Shown here: positions 24,023 through 36,015 of the stretch, piece by piece
Position numbering within the stretch: position 1 is the first letter of the stretch
Layout of the letters: the number at the start of each line of letters is the position of its first letter
NCBI RefSeq assembly: GCF_010093815.1
Contig: NW_022985556.1
Location: forward strand, 1,536,615 to 1,600,614
Direction: 5' to 3'
Origin: Pseudovirgaria hyperparasitica
Lineage: Eukaryota; Ascomycota; Dothideomycetes; Acrospermales; Acrospermaceae
DNA length: 64,000 nt
Program-made: the position numbers and the translations under genes
Notes under the pieces: model-generated
The model's input: only the letters and a program-made list of their open reading frames with translations
Told to the model about the DNA's origin: nothing
Databases searched by the model: none

Positions 24023-25942
24023 TGACATGGACAATCACATGTATCGCCTAGACTTATTGTACTATATTCATGCTGCATTTCTTATTTGCGGGCGTCGACT
24101 GAATGGTATGGAAGAGGTAATTAGTGCTCCTTTGGAACGGTGCTGCTGTATCTCCATTGGTCTTATACCTTATCTAATATTTATCGTTAAAGCGAAGTGA
24201 TAGTTTTACGACAACTCGTTTCGGGCATTATCGATAGACATGATAATGGGATCTTGAATGCCACGTTTAGAACCAATGAGTCGTAGTGTAATAAAAATGT
24301 GCATACTCTCATATCAGGCGAATTGCAAGAGATCTCGTTCCTAGGAATGCAATTGGATCTGTCGTAAACATATCTAGCTTGTCAATTGACATTGTTCTTG
24401 TACCTAATTGTTCCAGGGAGTCACATGGTACACCGAGTTTTGCCACACCTCACCCGACTGCTAGAATGAAGTAGACCTATATCTTATGTAGGATATTCCC
24501 TATGCCTCGCTTAGATCAATAAACGCAACTCGATTCTTTGTGGGTTCCTGGCGCCCACCTGCCTCATGTCAACGTTTCTAATAAACTCTGCCAGCGTTGT
24601 CGCTGTCCTTTTGCACTCCTTGCCAAATTTCTCCTTCATTGTATCCTCCACTGGATTATTGTGCCCAGGCTATGGCTCCCGTGGACAAAAATCCCGAACA
24701 ATCCAATAATGGCTTATTCTCGTTGACATTAGTAAGTTTACCAGAGCAATTTTGCTTGACGATTGGTTCCAGTGCTATTTTTCACTTCGATTACGTTCGC
24801 TTTGAATACGGGGCTGTGATAATAGACCAGCCTTGTCATCAATTCATAACCACTGTTAGGTAGAGTGGGCACGCCTAGAGGCCTAGCTGTCTTAAGATTG
24901 AACTCCAGTCACTGGAAATTCACCAAGGCACCGCACCATTCTGCTCTTCAGCAAGTGTAACCCGACCCGATCACTGCCACCCGCGAGTCCTTGCAACGGC
25001 GCTCTACTTCAATTGGCAAATCGAGCTGGGCCCTTCAGCGACTTAGTAGAGGGTCGATGTGGGACTGTATCTGGAGGACTGAATATCAAAAGCTGCAGAG
25101 ATCAACCCTTTCAGATCCTTCCCGGTACAATACTAAAACATTAGTCTAGGGACACTCCAAGCAGCGAAGTGTCACCAGGTCAATGTTCCTTTACTGTAAC
25201 AGTGCTAAAGACAAGCAGTGTGGTGAAATATGCTGCTTGACCAACCTTAATTCTGGTAATTTTGATATGGGCCGGGGTGGCCGGGCTTTGATGAAGAACG
25301 TGGTTCTAGGGCGACAGCAAATAAACAAACCGCGCATACGCAGATTTCGAGGGACCGGTAATCCCATAAATACAGATACGATAAATACAGAATTGGGTCG
25401 ATCGATAGTTGGTGTGTACTATGTATATTCCTCCGTGACGTGTGCTTCGCTGCCACGGCATCCCGCACTAGTGTCCGTGTCAGCCCCCTCCGATATCCCC
25501 AGCCACCCCGCTTTCCTGGCGCATATTGATCCATACACTGCGCGACCAACTTCACGTCGCTGTGGTGCTTCGCTATAGTTGTTCTTCCAACCACCAAAGT
25601 CAACATATACTGTGTATGCATATTCGCAGTCTTGTCTTGCTACACTGAACCATCACTCTCGCAAATATCTCTGTCGTCCTCGCCTGTACCGTCTCCGCAC
25701 TCCTCCGCTCCCAACGATTTCATCCGCTGCTACTTGCGCGCAGTGTTCGCGCCAGACTGACCATCGGTCACGTCACCTTACATTGCCCACCAGATCACGG
25801 AAAAAAACGTCGGTCGCACTACGGAACATACAAACGCTGCGCTGGCTATCCTCTGACGCTACATAAACTGGTTGATTAAAGCTGCGTGCGTTTCCCAGAC
25901 ACCAAAGCGTTCAGGCCAGGTCGAAAGATCGTTATACAGGCA
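24023..25942. other. Gene-free 1.9-kb stretch before the four-TM gene
   Basis: No protein family, tRNA or repeat recognised. The part 25440-25860 is pyrimidine-rich and probably the leader/promoter of the next gene. Small frames (25183-25578, 25579-25866) look like chance. Confidence 0.55.
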
Positions 25943-26610
25943 ATGGCGCGCTCAGTTGTGGGTAGAGCTGTGGTGGTGCGCGAGAAATACTACTGGCCCG
26001 ACATCCAGTTGAATGTGTGGACAATAGTCATGTTGGCTACGGCAGGAACCATACTCGGAGTGAATGCATCATTCTGGCAGATACAGAACCAAATGAATTT
26101 AGGGGTACCTTGGTAAGCCGTCCATACATATGACATTCTGCCCGTAATGCTAATACCGCATGACAGGATATTTCCATATGGTATCACAGTTGGAGCCCTG
26201 ACCGTCATCTTCATACTCATTGAACTCGTTCTCATCGCCCAACGTCGACTCTTGCCCGGTATCATGATGCTCTTATCATTCGTATTGCTTGTCCTATTCA
26301 TCACGGGTATCATCGGCACGGGTATTCAACTCTTTGGATCGAACTCTAATGTCAATAATCTCTGCTCGACGTATGTGGACAACATGAATGTAATGGGGGT
26401 CAGTTCGAATACACTGGCATGGCTCGAGCAGAACAGCATTTGTGAGCACGCACGAATCGTCTCAAAACATGTAAAGTTGATCACTAATACGAATTTTTAG
26501 GTTCGTCCTGGAAAGCCGTGTTTTCCTTTTGGATAGTTGGGACTGTCTTCTTGGTATGGATGATAGTCATGGCTATGCAAGTCAGTCGTAATCAGTTTGA
26601 TAACTATTGA
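25943..26610 (+). CDS. Small four-helix membrane protein of unknown function
   Basis: Not assigned to a named family. Exons 25943-26112, 26167-26441 and 26501-26610 (introns 54 and 59 bp) join in frame to 184 aa. Four hydrophobic helices are visible: VWTIVMLATAGTILGVNASFW, ITVGALTVIFILIELVLIA, LLPGIMMLLSFVLLVLFITGI and FSFWIVGTVFLVWMIVMAM (first and third given in part of their length). A Cys-containing loop (NNLCSTYV ... NSICSSWK) lies between helices 3 and 4. This layout resembles fungal MARVEL-type proteins, but that is only topology. The start MARSVVGRA is chosen because the upstream Met at 25886 would add 19 residues with no family character. Splicing and hydrophobicity make it a real gene; its role is unknown. 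Confidence 0.7.
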
Positions 26611-27328
26611 GAGTTGTCCTCATGATGTACTATTTTGGCGCTGTCACATGATTTCTGTTTTTACATCGGTATGTAAAGGATACGTCGGAGCGTGTTGCTT
26701 GAATAAATCCCCTCGTCCTTCTGCTGCGATGAATCGATCAAGGCGTCTGGAGGATAAGTGCATCGTCGGGAGTAAAAATTCGATTTACAACTTGTTTCAA
26801 TTTCCACGGAGGAGTTATGGGATCGAGAGAAATGAGTTACCATTGTCAAGGAATAGGAAGTCTAGAGCTTGTGATCCTTCTACTAGACCAAGAAATCAAT
26901 TTGTACGTTTTTCAAGTATAACTATCCTAGATAGGGAGATGAGTTTTCTAGAAAATTCATAAGAAATATCGTCATGCATAGTATAGTTATACATATTAGA
27001 ACTAGAGCTAGATGAAAATACGTAATAGAAGTCAAAGCCAAAAAAGGAAAATTTACTTTTACTTCGGAAATTCATATATATCACTACTGATTTTGCCCTA
27101 TACTACCAGTAGATAGTAACTAGATCTAACACTATATTAATAGTCTTTGTTTCTTTCGAACTAGTCTTTTTCTTAGCTAGATATATACAATAGACGACTA
27201 GTATTTGGTTTTCGAAACGAAAGGTGTTATTATACAACATTCGAACACGCTGGATATCTATAGACTAGTAAGTGGCTGTACGTTTAGTCCTACCGGCGAA
27301 AAATGCGAATCTGGGTCGTCGATACCCC
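26611..27328. other. Intergenic, convergent 3' flanks, AT-rich
   Basis: AT content rises between about 26880 and 27230. CpA and TpG are still present, so this is not clearly RIP-mutated. No gene seen. Confidence 0.6.
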
Positions 27329-30300
27329 TTACACCCCATCTTGCATATCATTTACCAACGACTCCAACATGCTTAAACCGTAGAAGCCAGCCATGTTCCC
27401 GAAAACCTTTAACATCTTCCTCATATCCTCCCTATTTTGAGTGGCTACCCACTCTCCTGAACAAGCACAATGCTCCATAAATTCATTGGCCCGTAACCGC
27501 GCACACTTACTACACTTTAGATCCTGCGTACACCACTCGAGGCCAATGCGCTCGACTTTAGCAACCAGTGTCTCCTCGATGCGCAATTTGTCGTAGGACG
27601 AATTACAATTGTGACATCTCCACTTCGCCATCGACGGCCCAACTGCCGAGTCTGCGCTCGAGATCTGGAGAGGCATAAGCTCTGAGTCACGGCAGAGGTC
27701 GATATCGCGTATGGCCGTGCATTCGTTGCATACAAGCCCTCGGACTGGGAGAGTTGCGCTCGGATTGTGGAATGTGGCCTCAGAGCTGAATTCGCGAACG
27801 TCGAAAAGGGCGAGCAAGTCCTTACGGATTCTTCTTACTTCCAGATTGAGCTTCTTGTCGAGGCTCAGAACTTGCATGATAGATTTGACAAGCTGCAGTA
27901 CTGGAGCTGTGAGGTTGAGGTGAGAGCCAGGTAATTTGGGAAATGCCCAGTCAGGAGCAAGCTCAGCGTGCATGAGCTCAATATGCTGCCGGCGAAGAAG
28001 ACTAGTGACATCTTTGGTCAGGGCTTTCAAGAACGTCTTGGGTAGGAAGTCGGTCTCTTCATTGGGGTCAACAGTCAGCGGTTGGAAGTGTAACTGTGTA
28101 GGACGACGTGTTCCATCTGCGACGTTCGCGAGAGTAGAACGCTTACGAGCGTGCATCAAATCGACAAACTCCGCAACCCAGCTGTTGAAGGTTTCCTGGA
28201 GCTTAGATGGGAGAAAGGTTGCCAGTTGCCAACACATGATAGTGTCGAGTGTCTGACTTTCCGCCTCTATCACCTCTTGGCAGCCCTTACCGCCGTAGTT
28301 AAAATGATCGTACCACACGAGATAGTCCCAGTACTCTTTAATTTCAATATCGAGGAATTGGAAGATCGGTTTAGCTTGAACAGTCTTGAGGATATATTGG
28401 CTATACGCATACGCATTGCCGACCTCAGACTTAGTAGTTTGAAGTAGGAGGCGATTGGCGCTTGCGAACACCACATGTGATCCGACCCTTCGGAAGTCGC
28501 CCATGAGTTGTTGCAGAGCCTTTCGAGACATTACCTGCACATAATAATGCAGGGAACGGTCATATAGAAAGGATGCAGGGCTTTCGACCCACCGAACAAT
28601 ATGCTGAACCATGACATCAGCCATGTAGCTCCCCCTCTCAGCCTCTAGCCACCAGGACTTGAGCATCTCACGCAGGACAGTGATGCCAGCTGATGCAAAG
28701 GCACTGTCGGAATACAGTACATTCGAGCATTTGCTAGCACTATCGTCAGACGAGGCCGCAGGATTGAATGAAACCGAGTCAGATCCCTCAATCTCGTTGA
28801 TTACCGAAGATGACAAGACGGTGTTAATAGCCAAGTTACGTATGTTTAGGTCGATACATACGGATGAATACGTGCCTGGGTTATTAACTAAGGGCATTTC
28901 AACGGTCTCTAGTGAGCCGAGTATATCGTCCTTTTCGTGTCCTGCATGATCTGGCTTCGCACCAGCTGACCACCATAGTACGACCTTTTCCTTCTGGAGG
29001 CGGCGTGCATATGCAATATCAATTAGAAAGCAAGGGTCATTGCTTTCGACATTGCATAGGGGAATATTACCGTAACGAGACAGCTCGACAAGGTGAGAAA
29101 TCCACGCACCTAGGTCTAGGTAATGGTTGACTAACCGCTTCGCGATAAAAGCCTGCCAGCCAAGGGGTGGGAGCTGTTTGTCTGATTCGTCCGGACGGAG
29201 AGGCAAAACAGGCAGATCATTCATGTTGGGAATATCGTACAATAACATCGTGTGATTGGGCGACTGCGTGACGAGGACTAGAGGACTATGCTCATCTGCT
29301 CGCAGCTTCTTAAGAGCATCTGAAAGTTCGAGGTGAGCCTTTCGCCGGGTCGTGACCTGGACGATCTTGAACTTGATTTCTCTCTGATATTCGAAGCAAT
29401 CTTGCCATGGTTGTCCTTTCGACTTCTGCAAACGCTCCTGGAACATTTCCTTATAAATCTTGTCCACGTTAGGGAGACTCTGTCCTTCTCTGTTTCTAGA
29501 GAGCATAATAACATGCGCGGTGTACTTGGAGGTTGAGAACAGAGCATATATATGCTTATCGCCAGCAATGACATGGTAGAGATAGAGGTACTCGAGCGGT
29601 GAGCTGGTAAGATAAGGTTGTTGGGCAGACACACGGTGTAGTGACGAAAGATCGAAACCTTGTTCGAGACCTTTGCCAAGGACTCCTTTCTGACTCTCGT
29701 CAAATGTACATATGCTGCCGATTTTCAGAATGGCCCGAACGCCGAGAGGGAGTTGTTTTTCGTAGACACCCTCGACGCTCGGATGATTAAAAAGAGCCGA
29801 AAACTTCTTGCTCTCCTTTATATAGACTTGCTCGCTCATAGTGAGTCTAAACAGATGTACTGAGGCATGTCCATTTGGCAGAGTGTGATTCACAAGCTTT
29901 TCGACTGCGCACCCGTCGATAGAGACATCTGGAAGACCCTGACCTCTGAGATTCAAATATATGTGCCGTGGCACAATAATTTTGAGAGAGTGGACCTTCT
30001 TATCAATCAAAACGTATGCTTTGAGCTCGCCTGGTGTTTGAGTCTCTTGAATTTGGAGTAATTGCCATGTGCTGATGAACAGAAGTTCGGCTTGACTCCT
30101 GAAAAGACTACCAAGAGCATCTGATGCATCAGTACGTTTGTCGCCGAAGAGCTGACGCCTTCGTGACCGGGCTTGTTTCTGAATCTTCCACTTTTGCTTC
30201 TGGTACTGCAGCCATGCACTATAATCTTCAGTCATCGATGGTATTACCTTGGGTAAACTTGCGTAAGGGTCGATCGTGGTGGGAACAACAGGCTCGGGGG

Positions 30301-33300
30301 CCTTTCTCTTCTGAGACTGCGGAATATTAGTTGCTGTTCCCTTCTTCCCTCTCAAAAGCAAAGTGCCTTGTGAGGCCCCGAAGTCTTCAAAGTCCGCCAC
30401 CATACGATTTCCCAAAGTATTTGCATTAGAGTCGCCTAGAGTCCTCTTGTCGAACAATTCGGTCATCTTCTTTTGCTGAAGCTTATCGTCCTTGGTCCTG
30501 ATCCTTCGATCCAGCCACTCAGGATGTACGACTCGCGGGACTGGGTTGCGCACCTTTTGAAGGGCTGCAGGAATGGTAATGAGTTTCTGTATGACAGATC
30601 CGAGACGCTCGAGGTAGTAGTTCCAGTCAATGACATCGCGGGGGTCCATGTCACCAGGGTCGTCACGAAGCCACTTTCTCAGGAAATACTTTTTGATGGG
30701 CTCTTCAGCAGAGAAGATCGCCACTGGAATTGCTCGTTCGGTGACGGGCGCGTTTCTAGGTCGCGAAGAGATGATGTACTTGCAATTCAAGCCTTTGTCT
30801 TTGACCATCTGCTCGCCCAAAAACTCCGCAAGGCGTTTCGCCGTGGTAATGGCCGTTGATTTCTGTGCGCCATACTCTTCTAACGTCTTTGTCATGTTCT
30901 TGTTCTCACAAATGAGATCGATAAGCTCTTCATCGGCCAGGGTAGAACCGTGAGAATGCAGTACGTCAAGCCAGCGATTTGCTACCTTAGCCACAGCTCC
31001 ATAGGTCTCGGTAAGCGTACTTCCCTCCAAGAAGAATTTGAAAATCTGGGTCTGAAAGATCTTGATGAGCTTAAGCTCTCCACGCCTCTTCACCTCAAAG
31101 CCTTTCAATTCCGCAAGGCTCCCATCATGATTGAACACCGCATATCGCTTCTTCAAATTCTTGTCTTCTTCTTTCGAAGTTGGGAGGATCATGGCCTTGT
31201 ATGGCCCGTCGACCTCAAAGAATATTGAGTTGTCACTATAAGTGTCGTATCTGAATGTCTGTGGGTCTACTAGGTCCTGATATTGGTGGTTGGTGAATTT
31301 GGCGTGCACCAGATGGTTCAGCATCACACAGGGGTATGAAATTGCGACCTTTTTACCATTGTTTGTCCTAAATGCAAAGTTCTCTGGGAACGTTGCAGGA
31401 AGGATACACCAAATACCGTCAGTATCGAGTTCTAGCGGGCGACCTATTCTCTCAACCAGCTGACGAGCCATCTGGATGATCCGTGCGCCTGTCAAACAAG
31501 TAACACCCGCCATCTCCATGGAATACCACCTTGATCCTTTTCGCATGACGTATCCATAGAAACTGTTCAAGATAACCTTGTGTGCAAGCTGCAAAGAATC
31601 GAAGAGAACGATCATCTTCTTCGCCTCATCAATCTCGGCAGCTGGGGCGCCAGATTCTTTTAGAGCTTCGCTTCTACCTTTCCACACTTTTTGTTTACCC
31701 TTGAAGTCGTAGCGACGATCTCTGAAGTCCCGCACAGTGTTGACATAGAACGGGTTCTCACGCTGACAGATGATGGCTTCTCTTTCCATTGTGGTGGTCT
31801 CATGAATCTTATGGTAGATTTTCTTAGAGTAATCTTGTAACCGCTTCTTGACATGCTTTGCTTGTTCGTCTTCTGGTAGTTCGCTGAAAGACCTTGGGGC
31901 GCTCTTAGCGGAACGACCTGGGAAATTCTCGTTCTCAAGGGCATGCCGAATCATATTGTACTCGTCTCGTTTCGCAGGTAAGTACTCACCTCTCCAAGAC
32001 CATGGCATGCGCCTATCGCAAGTCTTACCCGGTCGGTTGAAATCGCAAGCTGCACAGTCGGACTCTTGTATCATAGAGTCTGGTTGTAATCGATTGGTCG
32101 TCATGATATTAGGATACATCGATGCGACATCTAAATGATATATCGACGGGCATTCACTCCGATTTGGGGTTTCTTTTAGCTGAAGCAACTTAGCTAGGAT
32201 CTGCATTTTGACTTCTTCGTAGTTTGTGATTTCCTCCAGCGACCTTTTTTCTTCAACCACGATGCTGAACTTGAGTGCATCATCCAGATCATTGATCAAT
32301 TCATCGATTACGCTTGTGTCGAGTGCAAAATTGCAAGGGATATCACTCCTAAAGACTCCCGCTTCAATACTTTCAACGTGTCCACCAACGTATGTCTCAC
32401 TCTCCAGTAGATGACCATTCCAGAATGCTTCTTTCGGAGCTTGATGCTTGTTGGGGAGAACGATTCCTTTTTGATATGCCTGGACCATAAGCAGCATTTC
32501 GCAAAGTGTACCAGTACCCTTGCGTAAGACATCGTCAGGACCAAGGGGAATGATAGTACAGAGAGAGAAAATGAATGGATGTACATATTTCATGTACAAG
32601 TAGTAAGTCGCGACAGCATCTGATACCGAGTACTCCGCCAGGGTTTGAGGTCGCTCACTCGCATACGGTGTCATTAGTTCAGGATCGAGTTCATCCGGAT
32701 CATAGCCCAACTTGGCAACAGTGACTGCCTTCAGACCACGACTTCCTTGGGGAAGGTAGCTATCACGATTGACCCAGGCAAACGCGTCCATGTGCGCACA
32801 ATAGTTCGACTGATATATGTCCTCGCTGTTTTTGCGAAACCCGATTTCCTGATACATGTCAATGCCGAGAACGCTAGCACGAGCCTCCACAAATGGCCAA
32901 TCGAAGAAGTCACCGTTGTAAGTGACCATTACAGTCGGCCTGGCGTCCTTTATATGCTCGAAAAACCTCTCCAGAAGGCTCTTCTCGTCCGGTTCATTGA
33001 AGATCATAAACGGGCCCTGGTACTCCGGCTTCGGGGTGTAATCAAAATCCAAGATGTCTTCGGAGACGATCTCCCGGTTCGTGATCAGAAAACCTTGCCC
33101 GTCAATCATATACGATATCATCATGATCTGATCGATAAGAGCGTCTGGGAATTTCAAGGGCAGCTTTGTCGTTTCGATGTCAAAGGCCATTACAATTGGG
33201 TCGGCTCTGGTCAAGCGATCCTCAAGGCATGTGAGTGATATTACACCGTGTTTCGCCTCGACGGTGTACCATTTTCCTATTCGAATATCTGACGAACTTT

Positions 33301-34136
33301 AGTATCTTCTCAGTACGTTGACCACATGGTGGCACAAACCTTTATCTATGGCAACACGAACATGGTACGGAACATCGTACTCTCTAATATCAACAATAAA
33401 ATCACTCGCATTAATGCCATTAGGTCGTTTATCATAATCATGATCATCGTCAAACACGTCGACGCCTGCATTCGTGCTGCACTTGTCAGCGAACGTTAAT
33501 TATAATAGACCATGCTCTTTACCTGGCAACCTCCGCGTACGTTTCCATCGCGCTCATTTTCTTTTTATTCTTCTCAGCCACTGGAGAGATTTCCCTCCGT
33601 ACGGCAAGAAGATCATTCACATTTGCAAATGTCAGTAATAAAAAGGTCCGGCGGTACCCCAGAAGATGGTTGGGCATCTGCAAGTCTTCTTTCTCCACAC
33701 GCTTTATAGTCTTAATAAGGCCCTCAAATGCTCTCTTGCACCATTCCTCAACCTCTGGCTCTCGGCTGTGCTTCACCGCCACCAGGAAGTATGGGTCATA
33801 TTCAACCGTAGCCTTGAAGGTCTCGCTGTCATCTCCAATAAAGTAGAAATCCACGCCTGCTCGCCCACCCAGTATCTTCTCGTCTTCGACATTCGTACTG
33901 TGCATGTTACATAGCCAGCCAACACGATGCTTACCGGCCTCGTACCGGGCAAAGCCCATAGCTTCATCGATGCCTTTGGCGAGACGCGTCGCTTCGAGCT
34001 TTTCATTTTGTGACGTGAGTTCGGTAGAGCGAAGTGAAGAGGCGTCAACAGTCTTTATTTTATTCCGCGGTCCGTATGACGTCTGGCCATTCTTCCCAAG
34101 TCGTCGGTATGGATGTCCTTGTCGCCGGAAAGCCAT
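27329..34136 (-). CDS. pol2: DNA polymerase epsilon catalytic subunit A
   Basis: Leading-strand replicative DNA polymerase with proofreading exonuclease. Exons 33523-34136, 33340-33476 and 27329-33288 with introns of 46 and 51 bp give 2,236 aa, close to yeast Pol2 (2,222). The small middle exon restores the conserved IVDIREYDVPYHVRVAIDKD and IRIGKWYTVE. Exonuclease motif I is FDIETTK with Asp287 and Glu289. Polymerase motif A is DVASMYPNIM, motif B is KVILNSFYGYVMRKGSRW and motif C is ELDTDGIW. The CDFNRPGKTC segment belongs to the Fe-S-associated cysteine motif of the catalytic half. The inactive second polymerase half follows, ending in two C-terminal Cys motifs (LVCNECTAIRDIDLC...WRCHNCNSSYD; LKCSKCARLRANEFMEHCAC). 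The start MAFRRQGHPYRRLG is the conserved N-terminus. Confidence 0.96.
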
Positions 34137-34516
34137 AGCAGATAAGGCGTGGTAGGATGGACGATGCGAAGCGAATCAAGAGGAAAGTACCAAGAGTGTT
34201 ATATGCTAATACGAAAGGGTCATCAAATGTGCCAGTGCATCCATAAGCGAGAGTAGTATTCGCGGAAACGTACACAAACGTATCATTTGAGGCGACGAGG
34301 AGGAGAGCCGTGGTTTGTATAAGTAGACGCGACCCGAGGACGCGTAGCCTAGGATTAGTGTGTTATTTCCAATTAACACCGAAATAGAATAGCGCCCGAC
34401 TGCCCATGATCAAGACTGCGCAGAGCTCCATCTCAGTCAATGACGATCATCAATTGCATATCGATCGCTGACCTTCAACAGTCGCCTGACTTCATTCTAT
34501 AGTTGCATTCACCAAT
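34137..34516. promoter_or_regulatory. Divergent promoter region pol2 / cox20
   Basis: 380 bp separate the divergent start codons of a replication polymerase and a mitochondrial assembly factor. An MCB-like ACGCGT is at 34340 (gaggACGCGTag), a plausible G1/S element for POL2; this assignment is inference from the motif alone. Confidence 0.5.
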
Positions 34517-35226
34517 ATGGCCGACCACCCTCACACTCCCAACGCTGAAGGGCTAAGACCACGCCTTCCTCCAGCTGTAGCAGCAGACCAAGAAGAGCGC
34601 ATGAAAGACCCGTCCTACCAACGCACGCAAGACTACAAGAAGCGCGTATATTCACGATTCAGCCCTGAAAAGCCCATGAATATACGAGAAAACACCGTAA
34701 TGCTTCCCGACGGTACGATACAAGCAACCGGGCCCTCACAAGACGCCATGAAGAGCATCACAGCCATTGACGCCGCCAAAGCCATACGAATCGAAGACTT
34801 CACAGAATTTCATCGCCTGCCATGTGTAAGAGAAAGTCAACTGCCTGCAATTGGGGGAGGTGCACTTCTTGGCGCTGCGGCGAAAGTTTTTGGAGGTTTG
34901 TGCCCCCTGTCAATTTTCATGGAGAGGGTTGATGATTATCTCGACTGACATTGAATCCAGCATCATTATGGAAGTCTACAAATTACGCTATGGGAACGTG
35001 GGTTGTAGTGGGCTTCGGTATGTATCAATATTGCCAACATAATCGACGTGCGGAGAAGGATGGCGTGAAAAGAGCTGTTGACATCATGCGGGAGAAGGCT
35101 GAAGAGAGGCGAGAACAAGCCATGCAAGCCAGGCGGCTGAAGACAGAGCAAGAAGAGGAGCGAAAGCGACGGAAAGAGGAACAAGAGAAAAGGTGGTATG
35201 GTCTTGGGCGCTTCAAATTTTGGTAA
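34517..35226 (+). CDS. cox20: Cytochrome c oxidase assembly protein Cox20
   Basis: Inner-membrane chaperone of Cox2 that presents the subunit for processing and copper insertion. Exons 34517-34895 and 34961-35226 (65-bp intron, donor GTTTGT, branch CTGAC, acceptor CCAG) give 214 aa. The diagnostic Cox20 block is FTEFHRLPCVRESQLPAIGGG, followed by a first helix (GALLGAAAKVFGG), the junction ASLWKSTNYAMGTW and a second helix (VVVGFGMYQYC). A highly charged coiled-coil tail (REKAEERREQAMQARRLK...) ends the protein. Without splicing the two membrane helices would be in different frames. Confidence 0.87.
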
Positions 35227-36015
35227 TACATGCATCAGTGTGTATGGATTGATCCACGGCAGTCATTCATGCATAGTCAGACATGAGATCCGTGAGTGCA
35301 CATATCGCATACGAGGGCGCTATGTCTTGCTACACCTTGACACACCAACGCAGCCCCGGTGCAACCGAAACGAACAGAATGTGAGATGTGATGTACCATA
35401 TTTGTGTACTGAGTCTAGGATGTACATGCTATCCCTTGTACCTTGGAGGATATACCAATGCTATGAGTACAATTATACACAGTTATACCTCCAGACTCTG
35501 CACCATGCATATGATCGCATCTTTAAAGGCCCTTGAGGAGCCCAGATTGGAGTCTACGTGATGCGTTCGAATGTCACACCGGACGGGAGCCTTCAATGCA
35601 GCGATTTGGGTGACTTTAACGTCCGGGATGACGAGGCCGTTATGCGCCTGAAATAACGATCCGATAATGGAGACATGGCCACCGTAACATCAGGGTATCC
35701 CTCTGGGCACAGAGGGACCTAGAAATCAGTATAATATGTCCGGACAAAGGATTGTCAATCGAATGTGGATGCCCGAGACAAGGATTGGATGGAGCCACAA
35801 GCGTTGGGAGCGTGGCGGATCATTGCCGGTATACGAGGGTTTGTGGATCCGACTACATAGGTTTGGGAGAGATTTATCCAAGTCTAGCCACTTGAGGACT
35901 TGTCGCTCCTAACATCCGCCAGTTATGTCCACTCAGCGTTGCATTCTGATGGCCGAAGAGAGGGAAAAATAAGGAGAAGAAGAAGTAGTCATTGAAAGTA
36001 GTAGCTTCGCCATTT
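35227..36015. other. Intergenic, convergent 3' flanks
   Basis: About 790 bp with no gene, repeat or RNA that I can recognise. Confidence 0.6.
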
